Shown here: in pieces, positions 58,502 to 64,000 of the stretch | Layout of the letters: each line of letters opens with the position of its first letter | Numbering within the stretch: the first letter of the stretch is position 1 | Assembly: GCF_011764485.1 (NCBI RefSeq) | Contig: NZ_AP022848.1 | Coordinates: 3,996,001-4,060,000 of the forward strand | DNA from: Bosea sp. ANAM02 | GTDB lineage: Bacteria > Pseudomonadota > Alphaproteobacteria > Rhizobiales > Beijerinckiaceae | Direction of reading: 5' to 3' | DNA: 64,000 bases | Translations under genes and position numbers: made by a program | The notes under the pieces: generated by a model | Told to the model about the DNA's origin: nothing | What the model saw: only the letters and a program-made list of their open reading frames with translations | The model's database searches: none

Positions 58502-59521
58502 TTACTCGGCCGAGCCGTCCGTCTCCGAGCCCAGCGCGTCCATGACCTCGCGCGGCGAGCGGCGACGGCGGGCGCGCTTGGGAGCAGCTTCCGCAGCCTC
58601 CTCGACAGGCGCGGCCGCAGCAACCGGCTCGGCTGCCGGAGTCTCGACCGGCTCCGGCGCGGCGACGCGCACGGGGTTGGTCAGGAAGGATGGCAAAGCG
58701 GCGGCGACGTCGTCACCCGCATCGGCTTGCGCCTCGCGTTCGCGGCGCGGGCGGCGCTCACGCTGGGGACGCTCGGGGCGCGGCTCGAAGCGGCGCTGTT
58801 CACCCTGAGCATGCTCGGGAGCGGCCTCGGCCGCGCCACCTTCGCTGACCGGGATGTCGGAGCGCGGCGCGTCGGGGCGCGGCGCATAGCCGCCGGGAGC
58901 GCCCTGGCCGCCTTCCGCATTGCGGTCGAAGCGACGCTCGCCGCGATCCTGGCGATCGAAGCGACGCTCGTTGTTGCCGTTGCGGTCGTTGTTGAAACGC
59001 TCGCGACGGCCCTGCCGATCGAAGCGCTGGCCGCCCTGCTGCTGGCCTTCGCCGCCCTCGCCCTCGGCGCGCTGGCCGACGCCATGGCCATTATAGCCAT
59101 TGGGGTTGCCATAGCCGTTGGGGCGCATCTCCGGCTGCGGGCCGGTGCCGGGCTGGAACGACTGGTTCTCCTCGTCGCCCTCTTCCTCACCCTCGTCCGC
59201 GTCTTCGACGAAGGCGCGGTTCGGCGGGAAGGAATGGCCGAACTGCTGAGCCATCTGCTCCTGAGCCGCGAGCAGGATGCGATAATAATGCTCGGCGTAC
59301 TGGAAGTAGCTCTCGGCAGCAACGGTGTCGCCCGAAGACTGGGCATCACGCGCCAGCTGCAGATATTTCTCGGCGACATGCTGCGCCGTACCGCGAACCT
59401 TTACGTCCGGCCCGTTGGATTCGTAGCTACGCTGCAACGGGTTGGGAGATTTGCGGTTGCCGTTATTGTTGCCGCCGTTGTTGTTGCGGCCGCGCATACG
59501 CCGGTTCTGACCTGGTCTCAT
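58502..59521 (-). CDS. DUF4167 domain-containing protein
   Basis: The 339-residue protein has a short basic Asn/Gly-rich start (MRPGQNRRMRGRNNNGG) and the DUF4167 core at about 30-105: LQRSYESNGPDVKVRGTAQHVAEKY, AESYFQYAEHYYRI. A long disordered tail follows, rich in Arg, Gly, Glu, Pro and Ala. RNA binding is plausible from the basic low-complexity make-up, but no function is established. Its place near prmC/prfA is common in Hyphomicrobiales. Confidence 0.9.
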   Translation of the reverse strand: MRPGQNRRMRGRNNNGGNNNGNRKSPNPLQRSYESNGPDVKVRGTAQHVAEKYLQLARDAQSSGDTVAAESYFQYAEHYYRILLAAQEQMAQQFGHSFPPNRAFVEDADEGEEEGDEENQSFQPGTGPQPEMRPNGYGNPNGYNGHGVGQRAEGEGGEGQQQGGQRFDRQGRRERFNNDRNGNNERRFDRQDRGERRFDRNAEGGQGAPGGYAPRPDAPRSDIPVSEGGAAEAAPEHAQGEQRRFEPRPERPQRERRPRREREAQADAGDDVAAALPSFLTNPVRVAAPEPVETPAAEPVAAAAPVEEAAEAAPKRARRRRSPREVMDALGSETDGSAE

Positions 59522-59900
59522 TCGCGTCTGTCTCGCGCTTCTATGCTCAAAGCAACCGTGGTGCCGTCATGCGCGTCGCGAAGCACAGCGGGTTGCGACG
59601 CTGTGTCGGGCTAAGGTGACCTGAAGGGGCGATACGCCGTTTCTGGTCTTCACGCGCTCTTTTCCAAAAAGGGGATCAACCCCACGAGCCGATCGGCGCC
59701 ACGCGCCTTCGGGGCTCCATCCGGCTGGTCAGTTGCACCGTCTCGGGAACACGCCCGCAAACGATGCCGAACTCGAGCAAATCCTCAACGATCGGGAACT
59801 GCCCAGAGGCCCGGCTCTGACGCCACCAGCTTCGGCTGGATGCTGCATAGCTGCTTTTGGCTGCTTCTCCAAGCGAAATCGACCAAAAGCCTGTGCATTC
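59522..59900. other. 379-bp gap between prmC and the DUF4167 gene, no gene supported
   Basis: I see no convincing coding frame here. It should hold the promoter of the DUF4167 gene. A weak terminator-like hairpin for minus transcripts, GGGG-TTGAT-CCCC followed by TTTTT, lies at 59667-59684. None of the window's palindromic repeat families is present. Confidence 0.5.
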
Positions 59901-60740
59901 TCAAGCGAGCGTGAAGATCAACGCCCGCTCATGTCCTCCAAGATCGTTGCGGCTGCCGCGGAATTCAAGTCCGCCCGCCCGCATCAGCGCGACCACATCC
60001 GGCCCCTGTCCCGCCCCGATTTCCAGGACGATGACGCCGCCCGGCGCCAGAAGAGGCGGCAGGGCGGAAGCGAAGAGCCGATAGGGCTTCAGCCCGTCAA
60101 CACCGCCGTCGAGCGCCAGCAGCGGATCATGTTCACGCACCTCGACGGAGAGCGTCTCGATCTCGGCCGAGGGGATATAGGGCGGGTTCGAAACGATGAG
60201 GTCGAAGCGGCCGGTCAGGCCTTCGGTCCAGCTCCCCTGCCGGAACGTCGCCCGGCCATCGACGCCGTTGAGTGCCGCGTTGCCGGCAGCGGTCCGACAG
60301 GCTTCGTCGGACAGGTCGACGCCAAGGCCGCGCGCTTGCGGCAGTTCACTCAGCAGCGCGATCAGCAGGCAGCCCGTTCCGGTGCCGAGATCGAGCAGGG
60401 CAAGCGCTTCATCCCGGCGGCCGGCGAACTGGGCAAGCGCGGTCTCGACGATCGTCTCGCTGTCGGGACGCGGTTCCAGCGTCGCAGGTGACAGGCGGAA
60501 GCACAGACCCCAGAACTCGCGCTCGCCGAGAATGCGCCAGACGGGTTCGCCCGCCATGCGCCGGGCCGCGAAACCGTCCAGCCGTATCAGGGCATCATTC
60601 GACAGGATCAAGTCGGGATCGGCATTCTCGATACTCAAACTGCCTTCAACCAGCAACCTTGCATCGAGACCGGGGCTGTCCGAACCGGCACGCAGGAGAC
60701 CCTGCGCAAGCAGGCGCCGCACCTCCCTGACGGTCGGCAC
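59901..60740 (-). CDS. prmC: Release factor glutamine N5-methyltransferase PrmC
   Basis: PrmC methylates the GGQ glutamine of release factors 1 and 2 with SAM. The 279-residue protein has an N-terminal helical domain (VREVRRLLAQGLLRAG), the SAM motif LLDLGTGTGCLLIALL and the catalytic NPPY in IVSNPPYIPSAEI. GTG 60740 is chosen because GGGAGG lies 5-7 nt upstream; any longer frame overlaps the small secreted gene. It is in the prfA-prmC unit. Confidence 0.94.
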   Translation of the reverse strand: MPTVREVRRLLAQGLLRAGSDSPGLDARLLVEGSLSIENADPDLILSNDALIRLDGFAARRMAGEPVWRILGEREFWGLCFRLSPATLEPRPDSETIVETALAQFAGRRDEALALLDLGTGTGCLLIALLSELPQARGLGVDLSDEACRTAAGNAALNGVDGRATFRQGSWTEGLTGRFDLIVSNPPYIPSAEIETLSVEVREHDPLLALDGGVDGLKPYRLFASALPPLLAPGGVIVLEIGAGQGPDVVALMRAGGLEFRGSRNDLGGHERALIFTLA

Positions 60741-60805
60741 GACGCCCTCCCCTCGTGCGTTTCCAGCGAAGCCCAAGGCGGGCTTCGCGATCTCCGAAGC
60801 GGCTG

Positions 60806-61054
60806 CTAGTTGCCGTTCATCTTCAGGTCCATGCAAGTCCTCATCTTCTTGTTGATCGAGGCCTTGCTTTCGCGGGTTCCGGCCAGCTCCATCCGGCAAG
60901 CCTTGCGCGCCTGCGACTGCGTCATCGCGCCCTGCAGCGCGGCCGGCTGGCCCGCGGTGATCTTCTTGAAAGTGCGCTCCTGCGCCTGCGAAGCGCCGCT
61001 CATCGCCAGCGCCATCAGGCCGGTCACCGCTATCGTCGAGAACATCTTGATCAT
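60806..61054 (-). CDS. Small secreted protein of unknown function
   Basis: The 82-residue frame begins with a signal peptide (MIKMFSTIAVTGLMALAMSG to ASQAQ), then a basic mature part with two cysteines (RKACRMEL, MRTCMDL). ATG 61054 has GGGGGA seven nt upstream. I do not recognise the family. It lies between prfA and prmC, 74 bp and 65 bp from each, where these two genes are usually adjacent. Confidence 0.7.
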   Translation of the reverse strand: MIKMFSTIAVTGLMALAMSGASQAQERTFKKITAGQPAALQGAMTQSQARKACRMELAGTRESKASINKKMRTCMDLKMNGN

Positions 61055-61128
61055 GAGAGGGTCCCCCATTCGCTGGTGTCGATGCATCGTCAACGCGGGA
61101 CGGGGATTTTGGTTTCATCGCAACGGCC

Positions 61129-62217
61129 TCACGCCATGCCTTCGGCCGCCAGCAGCCTGGCCTGCTGCTCGGCGGTGAGCGCATCGATGATCTCGTCCAG
61201 CACGAGTCCCTGCATCATCTCGTCGAGCTTGTAGAGCGTCAGGTTGATGCGGTGGTCGGTCACGCGCCCCTGCGGGAAGTTATAGGTGCGGATGCGCTCC
61301 GAGCGATCGCCCGAGCCGACCTGCGAGCGCCGGTCCGCCGAGCGCTCGGCATCGACCCGCAGGCGTTCCATGTCGAAGAGCTTGGCGCGCAGCAGTTCGT
61401 AGGCGCGCGCCTTGTTCTTGTGCTGGGAGCGCTCGTCCTGGACCAGCACGACGGTGTTGGTCGGAATATGGGTGAGGCGCACGGCGGATTCGGTCTTGTT
61501 GACGTGCTGGCCGCCGGCGCCACCGGAGCGCAGCGTGTCGATGCGGATATCGGCATCGTTGAGGACGACATCGACATCGGTCGCGAGCGGCAGGGTCGCC
61601 ACCGTCGCGGCGGAGGTATGGATGCGCCCGCTCGCCTCGGTATCCGGCACGCGCTGGACGCGATGGACGCCGGATTCGAACTTGAGCCTTGCATAGACGC
61701 CGCGGCCGTTGATCTCGGCGATCACCTCCTTGAAGCCGCCGACCGTGCCCTCGCTCTCCGAGAGGATATCGACGCTCCAGCCCTTCTGGGCGGCGTGGCG
61801 CTGATACATGCGCAGGAGGTCGCCGGCGAAGAGGGAGGCTTCGTCGCCGCCCGTCCCGGCCCGGATCTCGAGGATGACGCCGCGCTCGTCGGCGGCGTCC
61901 TTGGGCAGGAGGGCGACGAGGATTTCGCGAGCACGCGCCTCGATCTCGGCACGGGCCGCATCCCGCTCCTCATAGGCGAGGTCGCGGAACTCGGCATCCG
62001 TGGCGGGATCGGCGATCAGCGCCTCGGCCTCTTCCAGCGAGGCCTGCGCCTGCTGCCAGGAGGCGATCGCCGCGACCACGGGATCGAGCTCGGCCAGTTC
62101 CTTCGCGAGCTCGACGGTGCGCGCCGCCTCGGTCGCGTGGTTGATCTCGTCGGTCGCGGCGGCATGGCGTGCCACGATGACGTCGAGACGATCCTGTGGA
62201 AGCTGGAGAGACATCAA
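61129..62217 (-). CDS. prfA: Peptide chain release factor 1
   Basis: RF1 reads UAA and UAG stop codons and releases the peptide. Its 362 residues carry the GGQ motif in [15 protein letters not shown] and the anticodon-like PxT motif as PDT in [15 protein letters not shown], plus [21 protein letters not shown] 62217 or 62214 could be the start. It lies 53 bp after ptsP. Confidence 0.96.
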   Translation of the reverse strand: MMSLQLPQDRLDVIVARHAAATDEINHATEAARTVELAKELAELDPVVAAIASWQQAQASLEEAEALIADPATDAEFRDLAYEERDAARAEIEARAREILVALLPKDAADERGVILEIRAGTGGDEASLFAGDLLRMYQRHAAQKGWSVDILSESEGTVGGFKEVIAEINGRGVYARLKFESGVHRVQRVPDTEASGRIHTSAATVATLPLATDVDVVLNDADIRIDTLRSGGAGGQHVNKTESAVRLTHIPTNTVVLVQDERSQHKNKARAYELLRAKLFDMERLRVDAERSADRRSQVGSGDRSERIRTYNFPQGRVTDHRINLTLYKLDEMMQGLVLDEIIDALTAEQQARLLAAEGMA

Positions 62218-62270
62218 GCGAACTCGTGAAACGAAAGGGAAAAGCGGCAGCGGACGCAGTTATAGCGTCG

Positions 62271-64000
62271 CTAGACCGGGACCTTGAACTCGGTCGCGAA
62301 GGCCGCGAGCTGCGGGCGCAGATTGGTGGCGCCTTCCGGCGAGGCCAGCATCCAGTCCATGCGCTCGCGCAATTTGCCGGCATCGAGCGCGCGCAGCATC
62401 GCCTTGACCGGCCCGATCGAGGCCGCCGACATCGAGAAGCCGCGATAGCCCAAGCCGATCAGGGCCATGGTCTCCAGGGGCTTGCCGCCCATTTCGCCGC
62501 AGACGGTGACCGGGCAGCCGGTCTCGGCGGCCGCCTCGACGATACGCCGAAGCGCCCTGAGCGGACCGACGCCGAGCGGATCGAAGCGATCGGCGACGCG
62601 CTTGTTCTCGCGGTCGGCGGCGAAGAGGAACTGCATCAGATCGTTCGTGCCGATCGAGAGAAAATCGGCCTCGCGCGCGATCTCCGGCAATTCGAAGAGC
62701 AACGAGGGCACCTCGACCATGACGCCGACGCGCAGGTCACGCGGTGGCTGCACGCCCTGCTTCTCCAGCATGGCCTGCTCGCGGCGGATGATCATGCGGG
62801 CGCGGCGGAACTCCTCGGTGGTCGCGACCATCGGCAGCATGATCTTGAGGTCGCGGCCGGCGCCGGCGCGCAGCATCGCGCGCACCTGCGCCCGCAGCAG
62901 CCGCGGCTTGTCGAGGCCGATGCGGATCGCGCGCCAGCCGAGCGCCGGGTTCTCCTCCTCGACACGCTCCATGTAGGGCAGCACCTTGTCGCCGCCGATA
63001 TCGAGGGTGCGGAACGTGACGGGGCGTTCGGCCGCCGCCTCCAGCACCGCGGCATAGAGGGCCTGCTGTTCGCCGGTAGTCGGCATATGCTGAGCCACCA
63101 TGAACTGCAGTTCGGTGCGGAACAGGCCGATGCCGGCAGCGGCCGTGGCCTCGATATTCGGCATGTCGACGATCAGGCCCGCGTTGATCTGCAAGGTGAT
63201 GTCGACGCCGTCCCGGGTGACGGCCGGCAGTTCCTTGAGCTTCTGATACTGCTTCTGCTTGCGGGCGCGCAGCCGCGCCTTGTCCTTGTAGGCGTTCTCG
63301 ACATCGGGCTGCGGGCGGATCTGCACCTCTCCGGCCTGGCCGTCGACGATGATGGCGTCGCCCGCCTCGACCAGCGCGGTCGCATTGACGACCTCGCCCA
63401 CGGCGGGGATGCCGAGCGCACGGGCGACGATGGCGATATGGCTGGTCGGCCCGCCCTCCTCCAGCACGAGCCCGCGCAGATGGGCGCGATCATAGTCGAG
63501 CAGCGCCGCCGGCCCCATCGAGCGGGCGACGAGGATGGCATTCTCGGGCAGGTTCTCGCGGGCGACGCCGTTCGCCTTGCCGACCAACGTGCGCAGCAGG
63601 CGGTTGGCGAGATCGTCGAGATCGTGCAGCCGTTCGCGCAGATAGGGGTCGGTCTGGCGCAGCATCTTGGCGCGCGTGTCGGACTGGACGCGCTCGACCG
63701 CCGCCTCGGCGGTGAGGCCGGTCATCACGACCTCGCGCATGCGGCGCAGCCAGCCCTGGTCATGGGCGAACATGCGGAAGGTCTCGAGCACGTCGCGATG
63801 CTCGCCGGTATGGGCGACGTCGCCACGCTCGACCAGTTCGTCGATCGAGGCGCGCATCTCTCCGATCGCCGCTTCGAGACGGCCGACCTCGGCCGCCGGG
63901 TTCTCGGCAATGAGATTGGTGATCGCCACGCGTGGCTCGTGCAGCACGGCATGGCCGAGGCCGACGCCATCGGCCAGCGCCACGCCGACGCCGTGAATGG
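62271..64000 (-). CDS. ptsP: Nitrogen PTS enzyme I PtsP (N-terminus cut by window edge)
   Basis: EI-Ntr takes phosphate from phosphoenolpyruvate and passes it to NPr, feeding the regulatory nitrogen PTS. The visible part (about 576 codons) starts in the linker after the GAF sensor domain (VALADGVGLGHAVLHEPRV). It contains the phospho-histidine in GGPTSHIAIVARALGIPAV, the PEP-binding domain (FRTLDIGGDKVLPY, DFLSIGTNDLMQF) and the Cys in TVCGEMGGKP. The frame is open to the edge, so the GTG at 63983 is not the true start; the GAF domain lies outside. Confidence 0.96.
   Translation of the reverse strand, partial: IHGVGVALADGVGLGHAVLHEPRVAITNLIAENPAAEVGRLEAAIGEMRASIDELVERGDVAHTGEHRDVLETFRMFAHDQGWLRRMREVVMTGLTAEAAVERVQSDTRAKMLRQTDPYLRERLHDLDDLANRLLRTLVGKANGVARENLPENAILVARSMGPAALLDYDRAHLRGLVLEEGGPTSHIAIVARALGIPAVGEVVNATALVEAGDAIIVDGQAGEVQIRPQPDVENAYKDKARLRARKQKQYQKLKELPAVTRDGVDITLQINAGLIVDMPNIEATAAAGIGLFRTELQFMVAQHMPTTGEQQALYAAVLEAAAERPVTFRTLDIGGDKVLPYMERVEEENPALGWRAIRIGLDKPRLLRAQVRAMLRAGAGRDLKIMLPMVATTEEFRRARMIIRREQAMLEKQGVQPPRDLRVGVMVEVPSLLFELPEIAREADFLSIGTNDLMQFLFAADRENKRVADRFDPLGVGPLRALRRIVEAAAETGCPVTVCGEMGGKPLETMALIGLGYRGFSMSAASIGPVKAMLRALDAGKLRERMDWMLASPEGATNLRPQLAAFATEFKVPV

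Noticed and set aside
58727..59614. Hydrophobic plus-strand frame opposite DUF4167
   Set aside because: The apparent membrane segments come from reading the complement of Arg/Glu-rich codons; DUF4167 is the recognised product.

Overview
The window is high-GC alphaproteobacterial DNA. The gene families (hutFIHGUD, urtABCDE with ureDABCEFG, DUF4167, EI-Ntr, MocR, and a run of ptsP, prfA, prmC, DUF4167 and clpB) point to Hyphomicrobiales (Rhizobiales). A Bosea-like genus is my guess from overall style, not something the sequence proves. No prophage, IS element, CRISPR array or rRNA operon is visible. Many intergenic gaps hold long palindromic repeats of about 90-210 bp, which fall into about six families.

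Layout. 1-7.4 kb: histidine degradation, with hutF facing hutI-hutH-hutG-hutU-hutD across a divergent control region that carries two identical 12-bp palindromes. 7.5-9.8 kb: two divergent citrate-synthase-family genes, one with an N-terminal DNA-binding domain. 10-11.2 kb: cyclopropane fatty acid synthase. 11.5-14.7 kb: a NitT/TauT-type ABC uptake operon with a Mug-type DNA glycosylase inside it; its promoter has the same palindrome as the hut region, so it probably belongs to the histidine-utilisation regulon. 14.8-21 kb: a ThDP enzyme, an acetylpolyamine amidohydrolase-like protein, TetR, an acyl-CoA dehydrogenase and a diguanylate cyclase. 21-23 kb: an AT-richer patch with a small secreted Gly-rich protein and a frameshifted outer-membrane beta-barrel gene. 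23-31 kb: a peptide-type ABC cluster without ATPases, accompanied by three metallohydrolases (AspA/AstE-like, YtcJ-like, MlrC-like). 31-36.3 kb: topoisomerase IB, a divergent HemC homologue, a MocR regulator facing an EamA exporter, and a DksA-like zinc finger protein.

36.3-47.7 kb: urea nitrogen supply. The urea importer urtABCDE lies upstream of ureD-A-J-B-C-E-F-G, all on the minus strand. A near-perfect sigma-54 promoter precedes urtA, which fits NtrC control. With the hut genes, this makes the window rich in nitrogen scavenging. 47.9 kb: tRNA-Thr(CGT). 48-51 kb: chorismate mutase, hisC and tyrC (aromatic amino acid synthesis). 51.1-53.1 kb: metX and metW, separated by a repeat element. 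53.1-57 kb: an MscS channel and clpB, the latter with a heat-shock-like promoter. 57-64 kb: DUF2293, a MOSC protein, DUF4167, prmC, a small secreted protein, prfA and the C-terminal part of ptsP.

The strongest leads are the shared palindrome joining hut to the ABC operon, the HTH-citrate synthase pair with an inverted repeat between the genes, the HemC homologue lacking the two substrate-loop lysines, and the ATPase-less peptide importer with its hydrolases.
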